In this document: positions 1 to 8,090 of the stretch, piece after piece
Layout: every line of letters starts with the position of its first letter
How positions within the stretch are numbered: position 1 is the first letter of the stretch
Assembly (NCBI GenBank): GCA_016712985.1
Contig: JADJQA010000064.1
Location: 1-19,607 of the forward strand
Source of the DNA: Sulfuritalea sp.
Lineage (GTDB): Bacteria; Pseudomonadota; Gammaproteobacteria; Burkholderiales; Rhodocyclaceae
Direction of reading: 5' to 3'
Length of the DNA stretch: 19,607 nucleotides
Program-made: the position numbers and the translations under genes
The notes under the pieces: generated by a model
The model's input: the letters and a program-made list of their open reading frames with translations, nothing else
What the model was told of the DNA's origin: nothing
Database searches by the model: none

Positions 1-494
1 CCCTTGTCGTGTTCGAAGAAAACGCCCGGCGAACGATGCAACTGGGAGACGATGACGCGCTCGGTGCCATTGATCACAAACGACCCGGTGGTCGTCATCA
101 GCGGGATTTCACCCATGTACAAGGGCTGGTCTTCCTTCACTTCCTTCACCGCCTTGGTATCGCGGTCAAGCAGTTCGAGGCGAACCTTGGCGCGCAGCGG
201 GCTGGCAAAGGTCAGGCCCCGCTGCTGGCATTCCTTGACATCGAAGGTGGGTTCGCCCAGCATGAACTCGACGAAGTGCAGGCGTGCATTGCCCGAATGC
301 GCAACAATCGGGAAAATCGACGTGAACGCCGCCTGCAGACCTTCGTTGCGACGCTGCGCCGGCGGCACGTCGGCCTGCAGAAAGCGCGTGTAGGACTCGA
401 TTTGCGTCGCCAGGAGAAAGGGCACGTCAAGGACGTTGGCCCGTTTGGCGAAGCTCTTGCGAATGCGCTTTTTTTCGGTGTAGGAATACGCCAT
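1..494 (-). CDS. rpoB: RNA polymerase beta subunit, N-terminal part (runs off the left edge)
   Basis: This is the first 164 codons of the RNA polymerase beta subunit, which forms one pincer and part of the active centre of the core enzyme. The protein begins MAYSYTEKKRIRKSFAKR, and later shows RSPGVFFEHDK, a signature of the beta-subunit protrusion/lobe region. Both are typical of proteobacterial RpoB. The ATG at 494 is preceded by a GGAGA ribosome binding site about five bases upstream. It is the last gene of the rplKAJL-rpoB series, 243 bases after rplL. About seven eighths of the gene lies beyond the window, so integrity of the rest cannot be judged. Confidence 0.97.
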   Translation of the reverse strand, partial: MAYSYTEKKRIRKSFAKRANVLDVPFLLATQIESYTRFLQADVPPAQRRNEGLQAAFTSIFPIVAHSGNARLHFVEFMLGEPTFDVKECQQRGLTFASPLRAKVRLELLDRDTKAVKEVKEDQPLYMGEIPLMTTTGSFVINGTERVIVSQLHRSPGVFFEHDK

Positions 495-721
495 GGGGTC
501 TCCGTTCAGGATTCAGACGTCGAAGGTCAAAGGACAGGGCTGAGGCAAAATGGTTCAGCACTCTCCTGTAACCCCGATCAGTTGCAAAGGGGTGGAACTC
601 AACAGGTACAACGCACAACAGATGCTTGAGGCGCCGAGTTGCTTGCCGGGCAACGCCGGCCCCAGCGTCCTTGAGCGTAACGGTCGCGGCCGAAAGCGGG
701 TTGGCGGCAACAGCACCAACC

Positions 722-736
722 CGCGATCGAATCGCG
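722..736 (-). promoter_or_regulatory. Hairpin directly after rplL, in the rplL-rpoB spacer
   Basis: A perfect 6-bp inverted repeat (CGCGAT / ATCGCG) with a 3-base loop begins right after the rplL stop codon. There is no T-run, so it is not a classical terminator. In E. coli the equivalent spacer holds a partial attenuator and an RNase III processing site that lower rpoB relative to L7/L12. A similar role here is inference. Confidence 0.45.
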
Positions 737-737
737 A

Positions 738-1112
738 TTACTTGACCTCGACCTTGGCGCCCACATCCTCAAGCTGCTTCCTGAGGGCGTCTGCGTCGGC
801 CTTGGATACACCTTCCTTGACAGCCTTCGGTGCGCCATCCACCAGATCCTTGGCTTCCTTGAGGCCGAGGCCCGTGGCAGCACGAACGACCTTGATGGCT
901 TCGACCTTCTTTTCGCCCGCGGCCAGCAACATCACGGTGAATTCGGTCTGCTCTTCCACCGCGGCAGCGGCGACGGCCGGAGCGGCAACGGCGACGGCAG
1001 CCGCAGCGGCGGAAACGCCAAACTTGACTTCCATTTCCTTGATCAGCTCTGACAGATCGAGAACGGTCATGCCAGCGATGGCATCGAGTATTTCAGCTTT
1101 GCTTACAGCCAT
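738..1112 (-). CDS. rplL: 50S ribosomal protein L7/L12
   Basis: The 124-residue protein is the stalk protein of the large subunit, which recruits translation factors (EF-Tu, EF-G, IF2). It shows the N-terminal dimerisation helices (residues 1-32), an Ala/Val-rich flexible hinge (about 34-55), and the C-terminal factor-binding domain with the motif GLGLKEAKDLVDGAPK. Length is normal for the family (about 120-125). The ATG at 1112 follows an AGGAG site at good spacing. It lies 98 bases after rplJ and is presumably co-transcribed with it, matching the stoichiometry of one L10 to several L7/L12. Confidence 0.98.
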   Translation of the reverse strand: MAVSKAEILDAIAGMTVLDLSELIKEMEVKFGVSAAAAAVAVAAPAVAAAAVEEQTEFTVMLLAAGEKKVEAIKVVRAATGLGLKEAKDLVDGAPKAVKEGVSKADADALRKQLEDVGAKVEVK

Positions 1113-1210
1113 GATTACAACTCCTGAATGAATGTTTGGATCAATGAAAATGCAATTTCAGTGAAGGCCAATGCCCGCGCAAGCGGACGTTATGCCGGAA
1201 CTAAAAACGA

Positions 1211-1735
1211 TTACGCAGTCTCTTTGGCATCGCGCACGGCAGCGAGGCCCCTGACAAACTTCGTCGGGACTTCGTTGAGCGTACGGACAAACTGGGTGAT
1301 CGGAGCCTGCATGGTGCCGAGGAGCTTGGACAGCAGCTCCTCGCGACTCGGCATCGTCGCAAGCGCCTTGACACCCGCTACGTCCATGACGTAGTTGGGC
1401 ATTGCGCCGACTTTGATGGCAAGCTTGTCATTCCCCTTGGCGAAGTCGTTGAGCAACTTGGCGGCAGCCACCGGATCCTTGGAAATTCCATAGATCAGGG
1501 GGCCCGTCAGTTGCGCCGACAGACCTTCGAACGGCGTACCGGCAATGGCACGACGCACCAGGGTATTCTTGACCACCCGCAGGTAAACACCGGACTTGCG
1601 TGCGTTGGCACGCAGCACGGTGAGATCAACCACTCCGAGACCACGGTACTCTGCAACGATGATCGACTGGGCATTCGCGACTTCCGCGGACACTTCGGCA
1701 ACTACCGTCTTCTTGTCATCAAGATTGAGACCCAC
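1211..1735 (-). CDS. rplJ: 50S ribosomal protein L10
   Basis: L10 is the base of the L7/L12 stalk and, in other bacteria, a translational repressor of its own operon. The protein of 174 residues starts MGLNLDDKKTVVAEVSAEVA and contains the conserved NTLVRRA segment and a C-terminal L12-binding helix. I chose the GTG at 1735 as start: an AGGAG site sits six bases upstream of it. A TTG at 1741 would lie directly against that AGGAG with no spacing, so it is unlikely. The gene follows a 300-base leader containing a strong hairpin, as expected for the autoregulated rplJL operon. Confidence 0.97.
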   Translation of the reverse strand: MGLNLDDKKTVVAEVSAEVANAQSIIVAEYRGLGVVDLTVLRANARKSGVYLRVVKNTLVRRAIAGTPFEGLSAQLTGPLIYGISKDPVAAAKLLNDFAKGNDKLAIKVGAMPNYVMDVAGVKALATMPSREELLSKLLGTMQAPITQFVRTLNEVPTKFVRGLAAVRDAKETA

Positions 1736-1755
1736 GGTCAACTCCTAGTCAAACT

Positions 1756-1778
1756 CCAGCGCCGAAAGTCGGCGCTGG
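1756..1778 (-). promoter_or_regulatory. Strong hairpin in the rplJ leader, candidate L10 autoregulatory element
   Basis: A perfect 10-bp stem with a 3-base loop lies about 20 bases upstream of rplJ (arms 1756-1765 and 1769-1778). A second inverted repeat (1795-1801 with 1804-1810) lies just upstream. There is no T-run after either. L10 or the L10-L7/L12 complex is known to bind its mRNA leader in E. coli and other bacteria. Position and structure fit that role, but I have not folded the RNA or matched the L10-leader kink-turn motif. Confidence 0.55.
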
Positions 1779-1954
1779 CGATACGGCGACCTTCATTCAG
1801 GAACCTGAATTCCTTCATCGGGAAACGCCATCTACGCCGGCTTTGCAACGATGTTCCGTCGCCTCGATTAAGTCCTCGCGGACACCTGCGGTCTTTGATA
1901 ACCTGCCGCGCCATTCGCCAAACTGCGCGACCGACGCAACAGCCCAAAGTTCTT

Positions 1955-2035
1955 CATGCCCCCGCCGGGCCGCCCCAAGGAGGCATGCGCCCCCCGGTGG
2001 GTGGGCAGCGAGCCGGGGTTGCGAGCGTGGGGGCC
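1955..2035. repeat. Very GC-rich palindrome-prone element in the rplA-rplJ spacer
   Basis: This stretch alternates runs of G and C (CCCCCGCCGGG, GCCCCCCGG, GTGGGGGCC), giving several mutually pairing arms around a GCATGC core. It is non-coding and lies just after the rplA stop. From memory, similar G/C-block sequences recur between genes in Burkholderiales genomes, often at gene ends. Whether this one is a mobile repeat or a local terminator structure is unproven. Confidence 0.4.
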
Positions 2036-2036
2036 A

Positions 2037-2738
2037 TCACTGTTGCGCCGACAGGCTGGCCTGATCGACGCGAACGCCGGCGCCCATGGTGCTGGACAAC
2101 GACACTTTCTTCAGATAATGCCCTTTGGATGCCGCAGGCTTGGCCTTCTGCAGCGCCTCGATCAGCGCGGAAAGGTTCTTCTGCAGCGCCTCCACGCTGA
2201 ATGACGCGCGGCCAATGGTGCAATGAATGATTCCCGCCTTGTCGGTGCGATACTGCACCTGACCGGCCTTGGCATTTTTCACCGCCGTGGTGACATCCAT
2301 GGTCACCGTGCCGACCTTCGGATTCGGCATCAGTCCGCGCGGACCCAGGATCTGGCCGAGGGCGCCGACCACCTTCATGGCATCCGGCGTCGCAATCACC
2401 ACGTCGAAGTTGATGTTGCCCGCCTTCACCGTGGCGGCAAGGTCATCGAAGCCAACCACGTCGGCGCCGGCGGCGCGAGCCGCTTCGGCCTTCTCGCCCT
2501 GGGCGAACACGGCGACGCGTACTGTCTTGCCGGTGCCGGAAGGCAGGACGACGGAACCACGCACCAATTGATCTGATTTCTTGGCGTCGATCCCGAGGTT
2601 GACGGCGACGTCAATCGACTCGTCAAACTTGGCGGTCGCGCATTCCTTGACCAGACCCAGCGCGTCGCTGATCGGATAGGCCTTGCTGCGATCGACCTTG
2701 GCCAGAACCGCCTGGGCCCGCCTGGATGACTTCGCCAT
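2037..2738 (-). CDS. rplA: 50S ribosomal protein L1
   Basis: L1 binds 23S rRNA at the mobile L1 stalk near the E site, and in E. coli also represses the L11 operon mRNA. The 233-residue protein begins MAKSSRRAQAVLAKVDR and contains the two-domain L1 landmarks, including GTGKTVRVAVFA and the conserved LGPRGLMPNPKVGTVT. Length equals the usual 230-235. ATG at 2738 is preferred over TTG at 2744 because it matches the family start and has GGAGG about ten bases upstream. It starts two bases after the rplK stop, so the pair is translationally coupled. Confidence 0.98.
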   Translation of the reverse strand: MAKSSRRAQAVLAKVDRSKAYPISDALGLVKECATAKFDESIDVAVNLGIDAKKSDQLVRGSVVLPSGTGKTVRVAVFAQGEKAEAARAAGADVVGFDDLAATVKAGNINFDVVIATPDAMKVVGALGQILGPRGLMPNPKVGTVTMDVTTAVKNAKAGQVQYRTDKAGIIHCTIGRASFSVEALQKNLSALIEALQKAKPAASKGHYLKKVSLSSTMGAGVRVDQASLSAQQ

Positions 2739-2740
2739 GA

Positions 2741-3172
2741 TCAAAGGCCCTCCACGGTAATGCCCATGCTGCGGGCGGAACCCGCAATGGTACGCACCGC
2801 CGCCTCGAGGTCGGCAGCGGTCAAATCTTTCATCTTGGCCTTGGCGATGTCCTCGGCCTGTGCCTTGGTGATCTTGCCCACCTTGTCGGTATGCGGCTTG
2901 GGTGAGCCCTTCTGGATACCGGCCGCCTTCTTGATCAGAATAGTCGCCGGCGGCGTCTTCATGATGAAGGTGAAGCTCTTGTCGGTGAATGCGGTAATCA
3001 CCACCGGGATCGGCAGGCCGGGCTCAAGGCCTTGCGTCTGGGCATTGAATGCCTTGCAGAATTCCATGATGTTGAGGCCGCGCTGGCCCAGCGCCGGACC
3101 GATGGGGGGCGAGGGATTAGCCTTGCCCGCGGGCACTTGCAGCTTAATGTAACCGATTATCTTCTTTGCAAC
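2741..3172 (-). CDS. rplK: 50S ribosomal protein L11, with GTT in place of the start codon
   Basis: L11 forms the GTPase-associated centre with 23S rRNA and is needed for stringent-response signalling through RelA. The reading frame gives the normal 143 residues: (start)-AKKIIGYIKLQVPAGKANPSPPIG at the N terminus, then GPALGQRGLNIMEFCKAFN. The expected initiator codon, three bases at 3172-3170, reads GTT rather than ATG/GTG/TTG. An AGGAG site lies six bases upstream, exactly placed for this codon, and the frame is closed by TAG five codons further up. The first standard start is GTG at 3136, which would remove 12 conserved residues. A base error or point mutation in the start codon is the simplest reading. 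Confidence 0.95.
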   Translation of the reverse strand, partial: VAKKIIGYIKLQVPAGKANPSPPIGPALGQRGLNIMEFCKAFNAQTQGLEPGLPIPVVITAFTDKSFTFIMKTPPATILIKKAAGIQKGSPKPHTDKVGKITKAQAEDIAKAKMKDLTAADLEAAVRTIAGSARSMGITVEGL

Positions 3173-3288
3173 GACTGGCTCCTGTCTCTAGTGAGTCTTA
3201 ACGCGCTGTCGATCGCCTGATGCAACAATCTACTGACGCTCCTCGATGCCGCATACCTGCCAACACTGCGACCGCTGCGGCGCGGTCC

Positions 3289-3325
3289 AAAAACCACAAG
3301 GCCTGGCGGGCCCGCTTCAGGCCTT
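3289..3325 (-). terminator. Terminator-like hairpin overlapping the nusG stop codon
   Basis: On the minus strand an 8-bp perfect stem (AAGGCCTG / CAGGCCTT) encloses a GC-palindromic loop (GCGGGCCCGC). Four bases later comes a run of five T. The left arm includes the nusG stop codon. This is a plausible intrinsic terminator or attenuator separating secE-nusG from rplKAJL-rpoB. In E. coli those are also separate transcription units, with a promoter before rplK. Confidence 0.6.
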
Positions 3326-3850
3326 TTCGACCTGCGCAAACTCCAGCTCGACCGGTGTCGCGCGACCAAAAATGGTTACCGAGACACGCAAACGGCTCTT
3401 TTCGTAATTGACTTCCTCGACATTGCCGTTGAAGTCGGTAAATGGGCCTTCCTTGATGCGAACCAGTTCGCCCACCTCGAACAACACCTTGGGGCGAGGC
3501 TTCTCGACGCCTTCCTGAACCTGCTGCATGATCTTCGCGACTTCCTTTTCGGAGATTGGAGTCGGCTTGGTTGAGGTGCCGCCGACAAAGCCGGTCACCT
3601 TGGGCGTACTCTTGACGAGGTGCCAGGAGTCATCGTCCATATTCATCTCGACCAGTACATAGCCGGGGAAAAACTTCCTCTCGGAAATACTCTTCTGGCC
3701 ATTTTTCATTTCGATGACTTCTTCGACCGGCACCAGAACCTGACCGAACTTGTCCTGCATGTCGGCGCGGGTAATGCGCTCGATCAGGGCGCGCTGCACC
3801 GATTTCTCGAAACCGGAATAGGCGTGAACGACATACCAGCGTTTTGTCAT
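3317..3850 (-). CDS. nusG: Transcription termination/antitermination factor NusG
   Basis: NusG binds the RNA polymerase clamp, couples transcription to translation through S10, and assists Rho. The 177-residue protein starts MTKRWYVVHAYSGFEKSV. It has the NGN domain (about 1-105, including RKFFPGYVLVEM and VTGFVGG) and the C-terminal KOW domain (about 123-177, with GELVRIKEGPFTDFNG). The ATG at 3850 overlaps the secE stop as ATGA, so translation is coupled. An upstream in-frame extension to 3889 lies within secE and is not supported. Length and domain order are standard and the frame is intact. Confidence 0.98.
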   Translation of the reverse strand: MTKRWYVVHAYSGFEKSVQRALIERITRADMQDKFGQVLVPVEEVIEMKNGQKSISERKFFPGYVLVEMNMDDDSWHLVKSTPKVTGFVGGTSTKPTPISEKEVAKIMQQVQEGVEKPRPKVLFEVGELVRIKEGPFTDFNGNVEEVNYEKSRLRVSVTIFGRATPVELEFAQVEKA

Positions 3851-4200
3851 GATTTCTTCCAGCCCAGAACCAGGTCGTAGAGCACCCATTCGAGGCCCTT
3901 GTCAGTCATCCACAGCACGATCGCCATAACCAGTACAAAGGCAAAGACGATGCCGGTGGCCTGCATGGTTTCCTTGCGTGACGGCCAGACGACCTTTTTT
4001 GTCTCCGCCACCGCTTCCCGACTGAACTCGAAGAAGCGCCGGCCCGGTTCCGTAAACCATGCCGCGGCAATACCCGCGCCCAAACCAGCAAGCACGGACA
4101 GCACGCGCAGGATCATCGGCTGCTCGCCAAGCAGGTAGAAACCAGCCACACCGGCAGCCAACAGCAGCAACGCCAGCGTGAACTTGAGTTTATCGGCCAT
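3847..4200 (-). CDS. secE: Preprotein translocase subunit SecE
   Basis: SecE is an essential part of the SecYEG channel in the inner membrane. The 117-residue protein has three predicted membrane helices (about 8-26, 31-51 and 84-104), the long E. coli-type form. It also carries the conserved cytoplasmic amphipathic segment EFSREAVAETKKVVWPSRKETMQ before the last helix, with the hallmark VWPSR motif. ATG at 4200 lies 36 bases after tRNA-Trp. The ribosome binding site is weak. Its 3' end overlaps nusG by four bases, the usual proteobacterial pair. Confidence 0.97.
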   Translation of the reverse strand: MADKLKFTLALLLLAAGVAGFYLLGEQPMILRVLSVLAGLGAGIAAAWFTEPGRRFFEFSREAVAETKKVVWPSRKETMQATGIVFAFVLVMAIVLWMTDKGLEWVLYDLVLGWKKS

Positions 4201-4235
4201 AAATAGTCAGTTAGTGCGCAAATGCTTCAATTCAG

Positions 4236-4311
4236 TGGCAGGGGCGGAGGGAATCGAACCCCCAACCTGCGGTTTTGGAGACCGCCGCTCTGCCAATTGA
4301 GCTACACCCCT
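4236..4311 (-). tRNA. tRNA-Trp (anticodon CCA)
   Basis: The 76-base gene includes an encoded 3' CCA. A 7-bp acceptor stem, the D arm (GTAGCTCAATTGGCAGAGC), an anticodon loop with CCA flanked by U-turn bases, and the T arm (GGTTCGATTCC) all fold. It lies between tuf and secE, the conserved betaproteobacterial and gammaproteobacterial position for this tRNA. Confidence 0.97.
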
Positions 4312-4376
4312 GCAGCAGAGACTACAGGGCGACACCCGCTACCGAAGTGCCGCCCGCTTGCTAAAGCTGCGCTTTG

Positions 4377-5563
<1,187 letters not shown>

Positions 5564-5594
5564 GTCAATTACCCCAACAAAATTTCACTATAAA

Positions 5595-5669
<75 letters not shown>

Positions 5670-5691
5670 CGAAACCCCTTGATACACAACC

Positions 5692-5765
<74 letters not shown>

Positions 5766-5817
5766 CCGCCCTACTTGTCCGCTAACCGTCTTGTAACTGC
5801 CTGTTTCTGTTACCTGC

Positions 5818-5902
<85 letters not shown>

Positions 5903-5915
5903 AAATGAACCCGTG

Positions 5916-5944
5916 ATTATCTCGAAATTCGGCAGCGTAGTCAA
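5916..5944 (-). promoter_or_regulatory. Sigma-70 promoter of the tRNA-tuf cluster
   Basis: On the minus strand TTGACT (5944-5939) and GATAAT (5921-5916) are separated by exactly 17 bases, close to the sigma-70 consensus. The -10 box ends 13 bases before tRNA-Tyr, a spacing suited to a short 5' leader removed by RNase P. Confidence 0.75.
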
Positions 5945-5958
5945 CGATTAGCATTGTC

Positions 5959-6012
5959 CAATGGGGTTTGAGTCTGAGCGAGGGGTGTGAATCCAACGGG
6001 GTTTGAGTCTGA
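5959..6012. repeat. Pair of 20-base direct repeats upstream of the accessory region
   Basis: Two copies of CCAAYGGGGTTTGAGTCTGA (5959-5978 and 5993-6012) differ at one base and are 34 bases apart. They lie just behind the tRNA promoter, at the point where the conserved core locus ends. The rest of the stretch to 6186 shows no gene I can support. Function is unknown. Confidence 0.6.
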
Positions 6013-6186
6013 ACAGGTGGCTGGGATCGATCAATATACGCGGCATGGTGCGATCCACGCGAGGTGACGCGTGTGGCATCCACGGAGCAGTGGCGCCAAG
6101 CTGGGAGCCGGTCATGTCCAGGCTTTTGGCGTTGCCACAACGTGTAGAATATGCGTTGCTCATTGTGACTCCCCGGTTCGGCCCTG

Positions 6187-7119
6187 ATGGCAGCGCATTC
6201 ATCCCACGTGGCAATCCTGTTGTGCACCCATCAGGGCGAGCGTTTCCTTCCCCGACAACTCGATTCCGTAGCCGGCCAAACCCACGCCGACTGGCGTATC
6301 TGGGTTTCTGACGACCACTCCACGGACGGCACGCTGGACGTTCTGCAGGACTACCGGACGAAATGGGGCGAGGACAGGATCTCCTGGGTGCGCGGCCCCG
6401 GCCGGGGCTTTGTCGCCAACTTCCTGACGCTGGCCTGCACTCCGGAAATCGACTCGGCCTACTACGCCTTCTGCGACCAGGACGATCTCTGGGATCCGGA
6501 CAAGCTGGAAGTGGCGCTGGCCTGGGTGACCTCCATCCCGCCGCACATCCCCGCCGTGTATGGCGCCCGCACCCGGCTGATCGACGAGGACGACCAAGCG
6601 GTCGGGCTGTCGCCGCTGTTCCCGCACCCGATGTCATTCGCCAACGCCATCGTGCAGAGCGTCGCCGGCGGCAATACCATGGTCTTCAACCACGCCGCCC
6701 GCGCGCTGCTGATGGAAGCCGGCCCCGACCTCGACATCCAGACCCACGACTGGTGGCTGTACATCCTTGCCACCGGCTGCGGCGGCGTGTTCCATTACGA
6801 CCCGGTGCCCAAGGTCGGCTATCGCCAGCACCGAAAGAACATCGTCGGCTCAAACATCGGCTGGATGCCGCGCGTGCGCCGCGCCTACCGGTTGCTGATC
6901 GGCCGCTTCCGGCGCATGAACGACCGCAACTTCGTCGCGCTGCGGCGGGTACGCCACCGCATGAGCCCCGAGGCTCTGGCGCAGCTCGAAGAGTTCGACC
7001 GGGCGCGCAATGCGTGGTTGCTGCCGCGGATCATCGGCATCCGCAAATCAGGCGTCTACCTGCAAACCACCATCGGCTACCTCGGTCTGATCGCCGCGAC
7101 CCTGTTCAAGAAACTTTGA
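6187..7119 (+). CDS. Family 2 glycosyltransferase (rhamnosyltransferase-like)
   Basis: This 310-residue protein has the GT-A fold of family 2 inverting transferases: VAILLCTHQGERFL at the N terminus (residues 8-21), the nucleotide-binding SDDHSTDG (41-48) and the metal-binding CDQDD (96-100). HDWW (187-190) is the likely acceptor/catalytic region, followed by GYRQH (211-215). CDQDD and HDWW are typical of the RgpB-like rhamnosyltransferase branch that builds surface polysaccharides; the sugar is not knowable here. ATG at 6187 is the only usual start after an in-frame TGA at 6166, but no clear ribosome binding site is seen. A diverged second copy of its last 50 or so residues lies at 8090-8262. 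Confidence 0.88.
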   Translation: MAAHSSHVAILLCTHQGERFLPRQLDSVAGQTHADWRIWVSDDHSTDGTLDVLQDYRTKWGEDRISWVRGPGRGFVANFLTLACTPEIDSAYYAFCDQDDLWDPDKLEVALAWVTSIPPHIPAVYGARTRLIDEDDQAVGLSPLFPHPMSFANAIVQSVAGGNTMVFNHAARALLMEAGPDLDIQTHDWWLYILATGCGGVFHYDPVPKVGYRQHRKNIVGSNIGWMPRVRRAYRLLIGRFRRMNDRNFVALRRVRHRMSPEALAQLEEFDRARNAWLLPRIIGIRKSGVYLQTTIGYLGLIAATLFKKL

Positions 7120-7138
7120 GCGCCGGCGAATAGATCGC

Positions 7139-7170
7139 CGTCCCGCCGGCGCCGACTTTTTGCGAAGGAA
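7139..7170 (+). repeat. Dispersed repeat, copy 1
   Basis: The core GCCGGCGCCGACTTTT followed by GGAAC lies 20 bases after the glycosyltransferase stop. The same core recurs at 8262-8291 (minus), 8514-8548 (plus) and 14891-14930 (minus), always in non-coding or decayed sequence. Confidence 0.5.
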
Positions 7171-7307
7171 CGGCGTTAGCTGCTTGGCATGCCAGCGGCA
7201 ATTTTCACCTTTCTCCCCGACCCTCTCCCGCAAGGGCTACCGTATGCACACATCTCTGGCACGAACCGTGCCTTTTGCTCAGCGAATCAATTTCGGGAGC
7301 ATGTGCG

Positions 7308-7357
7308 ATGGGACTGGAAATCGACGAAGAGCAGATCGAACGATACGCCTTGGGTGA
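7308..7357 (+). pseudogene. Start of a small anti-sigma/zinc-finger-like gene, cut by the IS21 end
   Basis: A short frame starts at ATG 7308 with a GGGAG site eight bases upstream and reads MGLEIDEEQIERYALGD. It then runs straight into the insertion-sequence end at 7355. The motif EEQ(I/L)ERYALG is how many small anti-sigma-factor or zinc-finger (zf-HC2-type) proteins begin, just before their Cys-containing segment. The rest of such a gene is not found on the far side of the element. The family call rests on 17 residues only and is tentative. Read-through into the element gives about 25 unrelated residues. Confidence 0.4.
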
Positions 7358-7405
7358 CAAATCGCGCCCCATAGGAGCCAGCAAATCGCGGCCTAATGGA
7401 GCCAC
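7358..7405. repeat. Tandem 24-base repeats at the IS21 end
   Basis: Two adjacent copies (7358-7381 and 7382-7405) share CAAATCGCG and GGAGCCA. They differ at a few positions between these anchors. Such internal repeats in the terminal region are a feature of IS21-family elements, where they serve as IstA binding sites. Confidence 0.65.
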
Positions 7406-7505
7406 TAAAAGGCGTGGAATTCTCGGTTTCGGACGGGTGAGTTTTTAGCCGCTTTTCGGGGTTTTGGCAAACCCGGAATTGGCGCTGGTGGTCGGCTGGA
7501 AGGGG

Positions 7506-7571
7506 GTCAAGGGAACGTGGAATAAATGGGCCGGGGTTATCGGCCCGTTTATGCCGCGAAAGTCCCTTGAC
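7506..7571. repeat. Nested inverted repeat inside the IS remnant
   Basis: The outer arms GTCAAGGGA (7506-7514) and TCCCTTGAC (7563-7571) are perfect. An inner pair, AAATGGGCC / GGCCCGTTT (7524-7532 and 7542-7550), has one mismatch. A second hairpin (arms 7654-7661 and 7665-7672, loop GGC) lies just after the istB stop. Together they give the istB 3' tail strong secondary structure; the role is unknown. Confidence 0.55.
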
Positions 7572-7692
7572 GCCCTGGAAGCCGCTGACGCTATCGGCAG
7601 CTGCCGGGGATGGTTTTATCATTCCCGGCGGCTGCCTCACGGCGAGTGCGGGGCCTGGGGCGGCGCCCCAGGGTTTTGCCGGCGTCGCGCCC

Positions 7693-8090
7693 TCAAGACG
7701 CTGGTGGGCGCTTCGAACGCGGCGCAGCGGAAGCAGCCGGCAACGCGGGCGAATCTGGCAAGGGGCGGGGTTTGCGCCGGGTCTCGCCGTCGAGCACGAT
7801 GCGATAGGCGCCATCGCGCAGGCGATCCAGCGTCGCCGCCCCCATCAGCTTGTTCGGAAACGCCGCGCCCCATTCGTCGAAATCCAGATTGCTGGTCAGA
7901 AGCGTCGTCGTGCGTTCATAGCGCGCATCCACCAGATCATGGAAATCCTCGTCCTGGGGTGAGCGCATGGGACGCAAGCCGAAATCGTCGATCGCCAGCA
8001 CATCGATGCGCGCCAGTTGCTGCAACTTGCGCTCGAAGACGTTGGTGGCGCGGGCAGCGTGCAGTTGCGCCAGCAGCTTGGCGTGGGTGA
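7693..8090 (-). pseudogene. istB: IstB transposition helper ATPase, 5'-truncated
   Basis: About 130 residues of the IS21 helper ATPase remain, in one intact frame. The series reads HAKLLAQLHAARATN, then the Walker B segment IDVLAIDDFGLRP, DLVDARYERTTTLLTSN (sensor 1 region) and GAATLDRLRDGAYRIVLDGE near the C terminus. The N-terminal third with the Walker A loop is missing: before HAKLLAQ the frame enters the antisense of a glycosyltransferase fragment. IstB normally has about 250 residues and works with IstA in target capture. It cannot function here. Confidence 0.85.

Larger units (their letters stand above)
7355..8090 (-). mobile_element. Remnant of an IS21-family insertion sequence
   Basis: The block contains the 3' part of istB, followed (minus strand) by a 300-base tail and an element end at 7355 that starts TGACAAATCG and carries tandem 24-base repeats. 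IS21-family ends begin with TG and carry repeated transposase-binding sites, which fits. istA, the 5' half of istB with its Walker A motif, and the other end are missing. The break at about 8090 abuts a partial glycosyltransferase gene, so the element was lost by deletion together with neighbouring DNA. Confidence 0.7.

Noticed and set aside
1764..1780. Resemblance of the rplJ hairpin arm (AGTCGGCGCTGG) to the dispersed repeat core
   Set aside because: Only about 13 bases match, and they are part of a palindrome with its own explanation. Chance in GC-rich DNA is likely.
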